Shown: positions 53,778-62,344 of the stretch, in pieces
Position numbering within the stretch: position 1 is the first letter of the stretch
Layout: each line of letters opens with the position of its first letter
DNA from: Nitrososphaera sp.
GTDB lineage: Archaea; Thermoproteota; Nitrososphaeria; Nitrososphaerales; Nitrososphaeraceae
DNA: 64,000 bases
Assembly: GCA_029263715.1 (NCBI GenBank)
Contig: JAJUFP010000009.1
Location: 1 to 64,000 of the forward strand
Direction of reading: 5' to 3'
Translations under genes and position numbers: made by a program
Notes under the pieces: model-generated
Told to the model about the DNA's origin: nothing
Databases searched by the model: none
What the model saw: the letters and a program-made list of their open reading frames with translations, nothing else

Positions 53778-53888
53778 AATGCGCCAAAATTTCGCCAATT
53801 GCTCATACATTGCGCATATGATGCCGGTTATATTGGATCAAATGCAATGGCCTGTAACAACTGGATGCCAAATTAACGGGGATTAAAT

Positions 53889-54701
53889 TTGCAAAAGGCT
53901 GAAGCAGAACTGCAACCAATCAAAAGGGAATCAACGATAAACGATGTTGCCAGCATTGCCCTGTTTCTGGCCGCATTTGGCGGCGTCTGGCAGGTGATCT
54001 ATCTGCTGGGGATCTTCCCACAGGCATCACTGCCGTCGCCGCTGTTTGTGGCAAGATCCTTTGCCGACCTGGTGGTTGGTGGCGAGCTTGGGATTGGAGT
54101 CCTTGTCACCATGGGCAGGCTGTTGGCAGGCTTTACCATCTCCATAATCATTGGCGGCGCCGTCGGGCTTGCCATGGTCCGCTTCAAGGATTTTGGCAAG
54201 ACCATGGGGTCGTTTTCTGTGGGCTTGCAGTCCTTCCCCAGCATTGCATGGGTGCCGTTTACCATCCTGCTCATCGGCTTTAACGACTTTGGCATACTCT
54301 TTGTGCTGGTGATAAGCTCCGTCTTTTCCGTGATGATGTCCACCTACAGCGGGATCCGAAACATCCCGCCGATTTACCTGCGGGCCGCAAGAAACATGGG
54401 GGCAAGTGGCTTTGCACTCTTTCGTCATGTGATGATCCCGGCGGCAACACCGTCTCTGATAATAGGCGTTCGTCAGGCCTGGTCTTTTGCCTGGCACGCG
54501 CTGATAGGAGCAGAGATCCTCATATCCCTTGTCGGTCTGGGCCACATCCTTAGCGTGGGCCGGGAGTTCATAAACATGGGCTGGATAATGGCCACCATGA
54601 TAGTCATCTTTGTCATCGGCATGGCCGTGGACAGGATTCTCTTTTACAAACTTGAAGAGCGCATCAGGTCCAGATGGGGGCTGAACCAGCACTCAGAATA
54701 A
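53889..54701 (+). CDS. ABC transporter permease (SsuC/TauC-like)
   Basis: The 270-residue protein has about six helices. It carries the EAA-type loop LRAARNMGASGFALFRHVMIPAATPSLIIG, which contacts the ATPase subunit, and WHALIGAEILISLVGLGHIL. It matches the sulfonate/nitrate/taurine permease family. The start is TTG at 53889, and the only upstream in-frame context is short. Together with the preceding binding protein it makes half an importer. The ATP-binding subunit must be encoded elsewhere. Confidence 0.9.
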   Translation: MQKAEAELQPIKRESTINDVASIALFLAAFGGVWQVIYLLGIFPQASLPSPLFVARSFADLVVGGELGIGVLVTMGRLLAGFTISIIIGGAVGLAMVRFKDFGKTMGSFSVGLQSFPSIAWVPFTILLIGFNDFGILFVLVISSVFSVMMSTYSGIRNIPPIYLRAARNMGASGFALFRHVMIPAATPSLIIGVRQAWSFAWHALIGAEILISLVGLGHILSVGREFINMGWIMATMIVIFVIGMAVDRILFYKLEERIRSRWGLNQHSE

Positions 54702-55001
54702 CTAGCTGCCGAATATCTCGCTTATCTTTCTTGCCAGCATCACGTCATAGTTGCTTATCTTGTTGCCGATATCGTGGGTAACAAGGTCTATGGAGACTCG
54801 GTTGTAGACGTTGAACCATTCTGGATGGTGGTTCAGCTTTTCGGCCTCGATGGCAACCCGCGTCATAAAGGCAAAGGCCTGGGCAAAGTCTTCAAACTCA
54901 AAAGTCCTGCTGAGCTTGCCGTTGATTACCTTCCAGCCTGCAAGTTCTGAGAGATTTTTGTCCAGCTCTTGCTTTGAAAGTTCCCGGTAATCTTCCTGCA
55001 T
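54702..55001 (-). CDS. phhB: Pterin-4a-carbinolamine dehydratase
   Basis: The 99 residues include the family active-site pattern EKLNHHPEWFNVYNRVSIDL with THDIGNKISNYD after it. The conserved His-His-Pro, aromatic, His and Asp are in order. It recycles 4a-hydroxytetrahydrobiopterin in bacteria with phenylalanine hydroxylase, and in archaea it may serve in molybdopterin or related pterin metabolism. It is convergent with the permease gene, with adjoining stops. Confidence 0.93.
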   Translation of the reverse strand: MQEDYRELSKQELDKNLSELAGWKVINGKLSRTFEFEDFAQAFAFMTRVAIEAEKLNHHPEWFNVYNRVSIDLVTHDIGNKISNYDVMLARKISEIFGS

Positions 55002-55055
55002 AACAAACAGACGGTTTTCGTAACTAATACGCTTTGCCCAAAAAAGTGGGAGGAT

Positions 55056-56453
55056 TTAGGCCCTCTTGGACCTTCTAAGGTAGAAGATGACGGCCATCAT
55101 GCCGAGTGCCGCTGCCATGGAAGCAATGCCCACCGGGAATTCAGGGACCACCTGGATGCTTGACTGGACCGATTCCCCTGAAGCGTTGATCTTCTCTACC
55201 CTGACGGTGAAGGAGCCCTGCGCGTTGAACGTGACATCCTGCGAGGATATGCCTTCGGGGGTTGTTACACCGCCGCTGCGAGAGAGCTCGTTGCCCTGGT
55301 TATCGAGTATGACCAGCTCATAGGTTGCTGCAGATCTGGGCGTACCGTCCTTGTCGGCGATCTTGACACCAAACGGAATTGGCTGATCCGGGAATATGGA
55401 TTCTGGAATGGTCAAAGTGACTTTGTAACTGCTCGAGTCTGCATCAAGCTGCATTATGCTTACCATCTTTTCAGGATCCGGCGGGCTAAGGGTGAAGACC
55501 GCCTGAGACGGGGTTCTGTCTTCCGACCTGATCTGGTTTGCCAGATTCTCAAGGTGCTGCTTTGAGATGGTAAAGTGAACCACGGTCTCGTTCTCGCCAA
55601 AGTTGTCCACAAAGACCGGTGTATCTATGCCGTTGACGGTGCCGCTAAGGGATTCTTTGTCAAATTCAGAGAGTGTCTTTGGAATGAACACCTCTGTGTG
55701 AAGCATGCCAATCCTGCTGACCATGTCTGATTTCCAGTCAAAGGGCATGGAGAACTTGATGGTCTTGGTGGCCTCGTCGTAACTGGAGTTGTCGATGGCG
55801 CCGTAATAGTTTCTGACCTTCACCTGTTGGGTTTGACCATCAACTGGGACATCGATAGTCTGCTCCCTTCCTGGAGTTACCCATACGTCGTATTTTAACA
55901 CTGGCTCAACCTGCGTCCTGGTAGTTCCTACCGTGTGTATCTCTACAAACAGGTTGTAAAGGCCCGGTTCTGTAAAGATGGGGCCACGAACCTCGACAGG
56001 CTGGCCTCGGTTCCATATGCCGCCATACTGGAATTCTGGCTCGCCTTTTGCAACCGCTGCTTCTGTTTTCTCTGGGACTATCTTGATAAGTAAGTTGCCG
56101 TTAGGATCATAAAAGAAGCCCTGTCCGCCATACATTCCACCTTCCGTGGAAATGGGGATCTCCTTGCCATCTTTCATGAAGAATATCCTGTATGTCACTT
56201 CCTTGAAATTTTCATTAGTGTTCTCGTCAAAGAACCTTGCAGTGATAAAGACCGGCTGACTTGCATCGGTCACCACCGGCGGGTCAAGCTTCAGAAAGAG
56301 ACTTGCCTTTTTACCACCAAAATCTGCAGCCGGTGGCTGCATACCGCCGTGCGCAAATGCTCCTGGCAGAGCCGGGACAACGATCAGCATCGATGCAAAA
56401 AATGCGATCGCCAAAACTGGACGTAGGGGAAACCTCTTCGGATCGGAAAACAT
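55056..56453 (-). CDS. Surface protein with beta-sandwich domains and PEF-type C-terminal anchor
   Basis: The 465 residues have a signal peptide (LAIAFFASMLIVVPALPGAFAHGG). A long beta-rich region with Ig-like strands follows, such as FFMKDGKEIPIS, VFVDNFGENETVVHFTI and SYKVTLTIPESIFPDQPIPFGV. The end is VVPEFPVGIASMAAALGMMAV and a basic RRSKRA tail. PEFPVG plus helix plus basic end is the PEFG-CTERM type of sorting signal known from thaumarchaea, so the protein is likely processed by an archaeosortase. A TATA-like element lies about 25 bases upstream. Ligand unknown. Confidence 0.75.
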   Translation of the reverse strand: MFSDPKRFPLRPVLAIAFFASMLIVVPALPGAFAHGGMQPPAADFGGKKASLFLKLDPPVVTDASQPVFITARFFDENTNENFKEVTYRIFFMKDGKEIPISTEGGMYGGQGFFYDPNGNLLIKIVPEKTEAAVAKGEPEFQYGGIWNRGQPVEVRGPIFTEPGLYNLFVEIHTVGTTRTQVEPVLKYDVWVTPGREQTIDVPVDGQTQQVKVRNYYGAIDNSSYDEATKTIKFSMPFDWKSDMVSRIGMLHTEVFIPKTLSEFDKESLSGTVNGIDTPVFVDNFGENETVVHFTISKQHLENLANQIRSEDRTPSQAVFTLSPPDPEKMVSIMQLDADSSSYKVTLTIPESIFPDQPIPFGVKIADKDGTPRSAATYELVILDNQGNELSRSGGVTTPEGISSQDVTFNAQGSFTVRVEKINASGESVQSSIQVVPEFPVGIASMAAALGMMAVIFYLRRSKRA

Positions 56454-56553
56454 CTCAATAGCAATTTTCTTTTGCGGTATATATCTGTAATTTCTGTTTC
56501 CTGAGCTTCAAATACTATTAATATCGAGCTACCAAACTGACCTGCAAACCGTC

Positions 56554-56628
56554 GGAGGGGTTGTCTAGACTGGTTAGGATACCTGCCTTACACGCAGGTG
56601 GTCATGGGTTCAAATCCCATCCCCTCCA
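56554..56628 (+). tRNA. tRNA-Val (anticodon UAC)
   Basis: The acceptor stem GGAGGGG pairs with CCCCTCC (A discriminator at 56628). The D arm is GTCTAGACTGGTTAGGAT, the anticodon stem CCTGC pairs with GCAGG around the loop CTTACAC, and the T arm is ATGGG-TTCAAAT-CCCAT. The anticodon positions read TAC, which reads GUA valine codons. The CCA end is not encoded. No intron is seen. Confidence 0.95.
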
Positions 56629-56837
56629 CTCTAAGTTTATGCAGACAAAAACGAAGAGTGTTGTTTTTAGAATTCTCTTGTAAACAACCAACATTCCGTG
56701 TTTAATGGTGTGATTTGCAATGCGGTATGCTGCGTTGGCCCTTTGGAATGGTTGAGATATGTTAATTGTGTTCTATGTACCGTTCTAATTATCCGCACCA
56801 TTAAGTGATAAATGAACAACATTTTTCCAAATAACAA

Positions 56838-56845
56838 ATATTTTA
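56838..56845 (+). promoter_or_regulatory. TATA box of the mannosyl-3-phosphoglycerate synthase gene
   Basis: ATATTTTA is centred about 28 bases before the ATG at 56869. This favours that start over the ATG at 56812 and makes the message leaderless. Confidence 0.5.
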
Positions 56846-56868
56846 TTTTATTAATGCCTACAATTTGT

Positions 56869-58071
56869 ATGAAGATAGATGTTCCTAGTTATTTTGAAAG
56901 ACTAGGTTCGATCAATATTCATCCTTTGCAGAGGGTTTACGAACTCGACTCCGGCAAGGCAAATGGCTCTCATATTCATCACAAAGCTGTTAGAGAATTT
57001 AGCTACGGTGAAATTTCCAACATCCTAAACGATCTTGCTGTAGTAATTCCAATCAAGAATGGAAATCTAAAGATCTTGGAAGGAGTTCTATCCGGCATTC
57101 CTAACGAATGTCTGGTAGTAATAGTATCAAACAGCAGTAGAATACCCATAGATAAGTATCAAGTAGAGATCAATGCCATCAGGCAGCTTGTAAGATTTAC
57201 CGATAAGCGGATGGTGGTAATACATCAAAGTGATCAAGGGCTCAAACAAGCCTTCAAGAAGGTGGGCTACCGCTCGATTCTTGATTCTCGGGGAAATATC
57301 ATAGACGGAAGAACAGGAGCTTTGATAATTGGGGTGCTCATTGCCAAGATGTTCCACAGGGAATATGTGGGATTCATAGATGGCAGCAACTATCTTCCGG
57401 GGGCAGCAAATGAATATGTCAAGATTTTCGCCGCCGGCTTTGGCATGTCTAACACACCATACACCAACGTCAGAGTCTCTTGGTCCCACAGGCCTATGAT
57501 AAAAGATAACTCCTTGCATTTTGCCAAGTGGGAAAGGGTCTCTAAAGAAGAGAACAGGTATCTAAATACGATCCTCTCATCCATAACTGGATTTGAAACT
57601 GATATTATTGTTACCGCAAGTTCCGGTGACCATGCACTTTCAATGCCCCTTGCAGAATGTCTACACTTTTCCACAGGAATGCCAATAGAACAGTATGAAT
57701 TGATAGATATATTTGAAAAATTCGGCGGACTAGTTGCAGACCGTCCTCAGGCAACACATGAGGTCGAAGTATTTCAGATAGAATCAAGAAATCCGCATTT
57801 TAAGGATGTAGACAAAGACAATGATAACTCGACAGGAATGCTTGAAACTTTTCTCCTGAACCTCTATCGTAGCAAGATCTGTTCTTACTCTTTGAAAAAA
57901 ATACTTGATCAAGTGAGGAAGGGGACATCTGTAGAAAAAAATCCTGACGCGTCAAGAAAATCGATGCTCAAGAGTCGACTATTAGAACCGATAAAGTCCG
58001 TTCAGATTTCAGAATTCAAGAAAGAATTACTTGACAAATCTAAAACGTTTACCAGATTTGGTTCGCTATAA
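56869..58071 (+). CDS. mpgS: Mannosyl-3-phosphoglycerate synthase with altered DxD motif
   Basis: From ATG 56869 the GT55-type enzyme has 400 residues: MKIDVPSYFERLGSINIHPL at the start, VVIPIKNGNLKILEGVL, then the KMFHREYVGFIDGSNYLPGA region. GEISNILND, SGDHALSMPLAECLHFSTG and the later PIEQYELIDIFEKFGGL segment complete the family pattern. It makes the precursor of mannosylglycerate, a compatible solute. The usual DAD triad of the metal site is DGS here (GATGGCAGC), so the second Asp is Ser. The phosphatase MpgP is not adjacent. Confidence 0.85.
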   Translation: MKIDVPSYFERLGSINIHPLQRVYELDSGKANGSHIHHKAVREFSYGEISNILNDLAVVIPIKNGNLKILEGVLSGIPNECLVVIVSNSSRIPIDKYQVEINAIRQLVRFTDKRMVVIHQSDQGLKQAFKKVGYRSILDSRGNIIDGRTGALIIGVLIAKMFHREYVGFIDGSNYLPGAANEYVKIFAAGFGMSNTPYTNVRVSWSHRPMIKDNSLHFAKWERVSKEENRYLNTILSSITGFETDIIVTASSGDHALSMPLAECLHFSTGMPIEQYELIDIFEKFGGLVADRPQATHEVEVFQIESRNPHFKDVDKDNDNSTGMLETFLLNLYRSKICSYSLKKILDQVRKGTSVEKNPDASRKSMLKSRLLEPIKSVQISEFKKELLDKSKTFTRFGSL

Positions 58072-58136
58072 TTGCATATTTGTTATATTCTTGCAGTGCA
58101 TGAAAAATATTTAGCGTACTGCACTCACTATTAAGC

Positions 58137-58661
58137 ATGGGTCAAGGAAGTTCGAATGAAAGCATCACTTTTCGCATAAATTCGAACTACTTGTCAGACC
58201 TGCGTCGGCTCGCTGACGAAGAAAAGATCAGCCTAAACACCCTTGTAAACCAAATCTTGAAAAGCTATGTTGACTGGGAAAGCATTGCTGTAAAGGCGGG
58301 GTTTGCCGTCTTTCAAAAGGAAGTTGTAAAGGAGCTTTTCAACGCTGTGGATCAGAATACCCTGCAGCAGATTGCGATGCGTACGGCAGACAAATCCAGG
58401 GACACACTTCTGCTTATGAAAGGTGCAACAAATCTGGATGCAGCCCTCTCTCTTTTGAATAGTAGGTCTAGAAAGGCAGGCTTTAGTTACAGAGAGTTTC
58501 ACGAACCTGATGGACGACGTATAGTGATTCAGCATGACATGGGCATCAATTACTCGACTTTTTTCAAAACACACAATGAAAGGATGTTCAATAACGCCGG
58601 CTATTCGGTCAAAGTCGATATAACAGAAAGCTCTACAATTATCAAGATACTGGATAAATAA
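58137..58661 (+). CDS. Ribbon-helix-helix DNA-binding protein
   Basis: The 174 residues start with ESITFRINSNYLSDLRRLADEEKISLNTLVN, a ribbon-helix-helix pattern (a strand then two helices). An unrecognised C-terminal half has LLLMKGATNLDAALSLL and then FHEPDGRRIVIQHDMGINYST. The latter may be a ligand-binding or oligomerisation part. A TATA element at about 58103-58112 lies 29 bases upstream. It follows mpgS in the same direction, but 65 bases apart with its own promoter. Targets are unknown. Confidence 0.7.
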   Translation: MGQGSSNESITFRINSNYLSDLRRLADEEKISLNTLVNQILKSYVDWESIAVKAGFAVFQKEVVKELFNAVDQNTLQQIAMRTADKSRDTLLLMKGATNLDAALSLLNSRSRKAGFSYREFHEPDGRRIVIQHDMGINYSTFFKTHNERMFNNAGYSVKVDITESSTIIKILDK

Positions 58662-58707
58662 AGTGACAGAATTCGGTTTTCTTGCAAAATAGTTAACGAT
58701 CCCAAAA

Positions 58708-59019
58708 TTAAGTTATATCCGGGTTCTGACTTCTAAATTGTCTGAAAATCATTCTCCTGATCTTCCCGAACTTGTTGCTGGTGGCATACAGTTTGACAGA
58801 GCCATTGCATTGCGTGCATACTTTTTTCCTTCTAGATATGGTAAGATAGCTAAGGGGATAGGTTTTCGAACAGTCAGAGCACCAGTAATAGGTCAAACCA
58901 CGGATTTGATTGACACCAAGAGAATGAAATTTTATGCCTTCCCTTAAACAAACCTCTCTTGCGATCTCTATTAGGCTATGGTCGCCTTCCGTCTGCGGAC
59001 TCATGTTTGGATTTTGCAT
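58708..59019 (-). CDS. Small zinc-ribbon protein
   Basis: The 103 residues contain YYWCSDCSKTYPLSYLT and RRKKVCTQCNGSVKLY, two CxxC knuckles 22 residues apart that would form one zinc ribbon. A basic tail (KFGKIRRMIFRQFRSQ) could bind nucleic acid. A TATA box (minus strand, 59040-59047) is 25 bases ahead of ATG 59019. Upstream of it are three phased 10-base repeats. No further family assignment is possible. Confidence 0.65.
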   Translation of the reverse strand: MQNPNMSPQTEGDHSLIEIAREVCLREGIKFHSLGVNQIRGLTYYWCSDCSKTYPLSYLTISRRKKVCTQCNGSVKLYATSNKFGKIRRMIFRQFRSQNPDIT

Positions 59020-59060
59020 TAATCGTTGTTAAATCCGATGTATAAAATGCGTATAATGCA

Positions 59061-59090
59061 TGCAAAATCATGCAAAGTCTTGCAAACTAC
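59061..59090. repeat. Three phased 10-base repeats TGCAAANTCN
   Basis: TGCAAAATCA, TGCAAAGTCT and TGCAAACTAC follow each other with a 10-base period, so the same face of the helix is presented. They lie directly upstream of the TATA box (59040-59047) of the zinc-ribbon gene on the minus strand, where a regulator or BRE-associated factor could bind. Confidence 0.5.
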
Positions 59091-59289
59091 ATTGGTAAGA
59101 GAACGGTACCGATTCTTCTCCGAGTTGCCAAAACTTGGAACCGCCATTCATTTGAACTATATCTATTTTGTTTGATGCAAGTTTTACATGCATACACAAC
59201 ATAATCATGAAATAAAGTTATAACTCTGATTGTATAAATCATAATTGTACAGAATATTGCTTAAGTAAAAGAAAATTTAGTATATAGTC

Positions 59290-59625
59290 GTGAAGTGGTT
59301 CTGTTGTCCGAACTGCAACGCCTGCTTTCTTGATATGACGCAGTACGATGAGCACATCATGGCATACCACAGCAAAAGCAGGTCCAAATCGCCCCGGCTG
59401 GTGGAGGCTGCCATCCGCTCTCCATACGACTCTGTAGAACGCCTGCGACTGCTCTTAAAAGATGGGTACTTTATTCATCGGATATCGCACCCGCATACCA
59501 CAAACGGGATAAAATCCACCATGGTTGAGCTGATGAAGGGCATGGGCGTGTGCATGATAACCACCTTCGGTGAAGAGGCCGACGCACTGTCTGAGTTCGT
59601 GGGCATACCAGTGCCAGTGGATTAG
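59290..59625 (+). CDS. C2H2 zinc-finger-like protein
   Basis: The 111-residue protein starts with GTG 59290. Its first 30 residues form a C2H2 finger: CPNC, then DEHIMAYH at the right spacing. The rest is a small mixed region (DGYFIHRISHPHTTNGIKSTM). C2H2 fingers of this kind in archaea bind DNA or RNA. It precedes the sensor-domain gene by 46 bases in the same direction. The family beyond the finger is unknown. Confidence 0.6.
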   Translation: MKWFCCPNCNACFLDMTQYDEHIMAYHSKSRSKSPRLVEAAIRSPYDSVERLRLLLKDGYFIHRISHPHTTNGIKSTMVELMKGMGVCMITTFGEEADALSEFVGIPVPVD

Positions 59626-59671
59626 ACCCAAGAACCTATTTCTAAGGCTCAAATCCAAAAAGGAAAAGAGG

Positions 59672-60121
59672 ATGGAAACCAAACAAACCGTCGTTATCTC
59701 CGGCTCAGACAACATTGTTGCAGCCATCTCAAGATACCAGTCCAACATCCGGAAAACCTGGTGCGCCTGCGTCGATGCCCGGATTCCTGCCTTTTCCATG
59801 AGCGAGGGCGTGAGGCAAGGCTACATCGCCGCAAAGAATCGGGGAGTGCAGATAAGATACATCACCGAGATCAATTCTGAAAATCTTGCCCAGTGCAAGG
59901 AGATCATAAAGTTTGCAGAGTTGCGCCATCTTGCTGGGATAAAAGCCAGTTTCTCGGTAAGCGAAAGCGAGTTTGTTGCCGGCCTGCGCGGCGGAAAATC
60001 CCTAGAAAAACTTGTCTACAGCAACATCCCGGAAATGGTTGTTCACCAGCAGGGAGTCTTTGAGACATTCTGGAACAACGCAACGCCCGCCCTTGACAGG
60101 ATAAAAGAGCTTGAAAGCTGA
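59672..60121 (+). CDS. Sensor-like domain protein of unknown ligand
   Basis: From ATG 59672 (149 residues, with an AGAGG just upstream) the protein has a single domain. It resembles the N-terminal sensor part of thaumarchaeal TrmB-like regulators and histidine kinases: GVRQGYIAAKNRGVQIRYIT, CKEIIKFAELRHLAGIKASF and YSNIPEMVVHQQGVFETFW. It has no DNA-binding or kinase part. It might bind a small molecule or act as a partner of another regulator. The assignment is from memory of similar proteins. Confidence 0.6.
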   Translation: METKQTVVISGSDNIVAAISRYQSNIRKTWCACVDARIPAFSMSEGVRQGYIAAKNRGVQIRYITEINSENLAQCKEIIKFAELRHLAGIKASFSVSESEFVAGLRGGKSLEKLVYSNIPEMVVHQQGVFETFWNNATPALDRIKELES

Positions 60122-60147
60122 TATATCATGCGATTCTTTTGTAAAAC

Positions 60148-60336
60148 ATGCCTGTAATCCAGATAACCATGAGTCAGGGGAGGACCGTCGAGCAAAAACG
60201 CGAACTTGTACAGGTCCTGACAAGGGAGTCGGCGCGCATCTTAAAGACTAAAGAGGAAAGCATCCGGGTTCTGATCTACGAGGTATCAAAGGAAAACTGG
60301 GGCAACGCCGGCGTACTGGGGCTTGACATGAAGTAG
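60148..60336 (+). CDS. 4-oxalocrotonate tautomerase family enzyme
   Basis: The 62-residue protein begins MPVIQITMSQGRTVEQKRE, and Pro2 becomes the N-terminal catalytic proline after Met removal. The length and ESIRVLIYEVSKENWGNAG end match the family. These enzymes tautomerise 2-hydroxy-dienoates or similar compounds. It follows the sensor-domain gene in the same direction. The real substrate is unknown. Confidence 0.9.
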   Translation: MPVIQITMSQGRTVEQKRELVQVLTRESARILKTKEESIRVLIYEVSKENWGNAGVLGLDMK

Positions 60337-60338
60337 CG

Positions 60339-60869
60339 TTATTTCCTTCTGTCGATTACAACGATGACGACGCCAACGATCATAACCATGATCCCTGCGA
60401 TGATCACGCCGACCCCTGCAATGACACCGCCGAATATGTCTGTGTCAACACTTTCTCTTCCTACCCCCGGAATGTGGCCGAAAACCACGTTGACAGACGT
60501 TGGCGAGTCGTCAACATTGGTTATGGTGAGGTTGTAAGGCCCCGCAACGGTGGGCTCTGCACCCGTAGCCAGGTTCTCCGTAAACGTAGAGTTAAGACCT
60601 GTATTTCCGGCAGGATCGATTAAAACTGCGTTGAGCCGGACATCTGAATTGTCAGACGATACCACGACAGACAGTGGCTTTGTGGTGTTTGTTACCTGCA
60701 AAGAAACGGTGGCTGACTTGCCCGGCTCGATAGCGGTGTCCTGCAGCATCGATGTTTCTGCCTGGATCTGCCTAGCTATGGGCAGGGCGTAAACCACGGT
60801 TAATACTATTCCGACTATGAAGACTGCCGCCCCTCCCATCAGAAAATAATACCCGCGTTTCAATGCCAT
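60339..60869 (-). CDS. Two-helix membrane protein with external domain
   Basis: From ATG 60869 the protein has 176 residues: a start MALKRGYYFLMGGAAVFIVG (helix 1), a beta-rich external domain with NTT/NFT-like sites (TKPLSVVVSSDNSDVRLNAV) and a second helix near the C-terminus (GVIAGVGVIIAGIMVMIVGV) before the basic end VIDRRK. It follows the M20 peptidase on the same strand with 20 bases between them, so they may be cotranscribed. The family was not recognised. Confidence 0.65.
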   Translation of the reverse strand: MALKRGYYFLMGGAAVFIVGIVLTVVYALPIARQIQAETSMLQDTAIEPGKSATVSLQVTNTTKPLSVVVSSDNSDVRLNAVLIDPAGNTGLNSTFTENLATGAEPTVAGPYNLTITNVDDSPTSVNVVFGHIPGVGRESVDTDIFGGVIAGVGVIIAGIMVMIVGVVIVVIDRRK

Positions 60870-60889
60870 TGACACACTCTGCTTTGTTA

Positions 60890-62248
60890 TTAATCCTTGG
60901 CAAACTTTTCCATGATTTTTCCGATGCACTTGGTGCACTTGTTCAACAAGTCGATCCTAGCAAACTCGTTCGGCGAGTGGATCCTTGCAAACATGTACGT
61001 GCTGCCTACAGAGATGCACGGGGCCTTTAGCACCTTGACAAAGGAGTACATGGGCCCGGTGCCAGCCGACGATACGCTGATGATGGCATCGCCAAACGTT
61101 TCGCTGGCGGCCTGCTCAACTTGCTTTACAAAGGGATTGCTTATCGGCGTTCTGGCCGCCGCCTCACCGTGGATGAACTTGACTTCGATATCACCAAAGC
61201 CATGCTTTTTCAGGTGCCGCTTCAGACGTTCCAGCTGCCTTTCTGGCATCATGCCGGGAACAAGCCTAAAATCGATCTTGACAGTTGCCTGCGACGGAAG
61301 GACTGTCTTGGCCCCCGGACCGGTGTAGCCTGAATCAAAGCCGGCTATGTTGCAGGTGGGCATGCCAACAAGGGCCTTCTTGACGTTTACTCCGCGGGCG
61401 TTGTTGACAAATTTTTTGATGCCGTACTCCTGCTTGAACTCTTTATCATCAAACGGCTCTCTGGATATCACTGAAAGCTCTTGCTTTGTAAATGGCCGGA
61501 CTTCCTTGTACCAGTCTTTGACAAGTATCCTGCCTGACGGGTCGCGCAGAGTCTTGAGGGCCGAAACAAGCCTCCATGCAGGGTTTTCGATGAGCACCGC
61601 AAGGCTTGAATGAGCGTCTCTGGACGGCCCCCTGGCCATCAGCTCGACGTAAAGCAGCCCCTTCATCCCGAGGCTGATGATGGGCCTGTCCTTTGCATCG
61701 ACGTAACCGAATTCCCAGATAACGCCGTCACAGGCAAGTTTCTCTTTGTATTTCCTGAGGTACTGCTCGACGTGCAGGCTTCCTATCTCCTCCTCGCCTT
61801 CCACCATGAACTTGACGTTGCAGGGCACGTCGCCAGTCTTTTTCAGAAAATACTCTACAGCCTTGATGCGGGTTATCAGCTCGCCCTTGTCGTCGGCTGA
61901 GCCGCGGCCAAAGATCTGGTTTTCCTTTACCTTTCCACTGAAGGGCTCGTCTTCCCACAGATCCAGCGGCTCTTCTGGCTGCACGTCGTAATGGTTGTAA
62001 AACAGAATTGTCTTGCTGGGGTTGGACTTGGATCTGACTTCACCATAAACTATGGGCGGCACTGTCCTGTCGTCAAGGTACAGGACTTCGGAATTGATGC
62101 CTGACTTTTGCATCATGCTGGCCACAAGGTTGGCGCATTCAACAAGGCCGACCTTCTTGGCAGAAACGCTGGGCTGCCGGATCAAAGTCTGCAGGTCTGA
62201 TACAAGTCCATCCATCCCGGAATCAACAAGATCCTCTATGGTCAACAC
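60890..62248 (-). CDS. M20-family metallopeptidase
   Basis: From GTG 62248 the protein has 452 residues. The di-zinc site is visible in FYNHYDVQP and in FGRGSADDKGE, with EGEEEIGS carrying the catalytic Glu and GYVDAKDRPII following. The dimerisation domain holds SRDAHSSLAVLIENPAWRL. The last zinc His is in the C-terminal region. It resembles cytosolic non-specific dipeptidases and ArgE/DapE relatives. The substrate is not readable. A TATA-like element about 24 bases upstream supports the GTG start. Confidence 0.88.
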   Translation of the reverse strand: MLTIEDLVDSGMDGLVSDLQTLIRQPSVSAKKVGLVECANLVASMMQKSGINSEVLYLDDRTVPPIVYGEVRSKSNPSKTILFYNHYDVQPEEPLDLWEDEPFSGKVKENQIFGRGSADDKGELITRIKAVEYFLKKTGDVPCNVKFMVEGEEEIGSLHVEQYLRKYKEKLACDGVIWEFGYVDAKDRPIISLGMKGLLYVELMARGPSRDAHSSLAVLIENPAWRLVSALKTLRDPSGRILVKDWYKEVRPFTKQELSVISREPFDDKEFKQEYGIKKFVNNARGVNVKKALVGMPTCNIAGFDSGYTGPGAKTVLPSQATVKIDFRLVPGMMPERQLERLKRHLKKHGFGDIEVKFIHGEAAARTPISNPFVKQVEQAASETFGDAIISVSSAGTGPMYSFVKVLKAPCISVGSTYMFARIHSPNEFARIDLLNKCTKCIGKIMEKFAKD

Positions 62249-62344
62249 GCAACTTGAAACCGGCTTTGAAAATAAAGGTTGCTTTTGTGCACGTGGCAAG
62301 ATTAATAATTGGTTTTGCATGCAGCCAAGAACGCTGTTTTAGCA

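Noticed and set aside
59061-59090. Possible CRISPR-like repeat
   Set aside because: The repeats are 10 bases long and contiguous, without spacers. No cas genes are nearby, since the Cas4-like gene lies 20 kb away.
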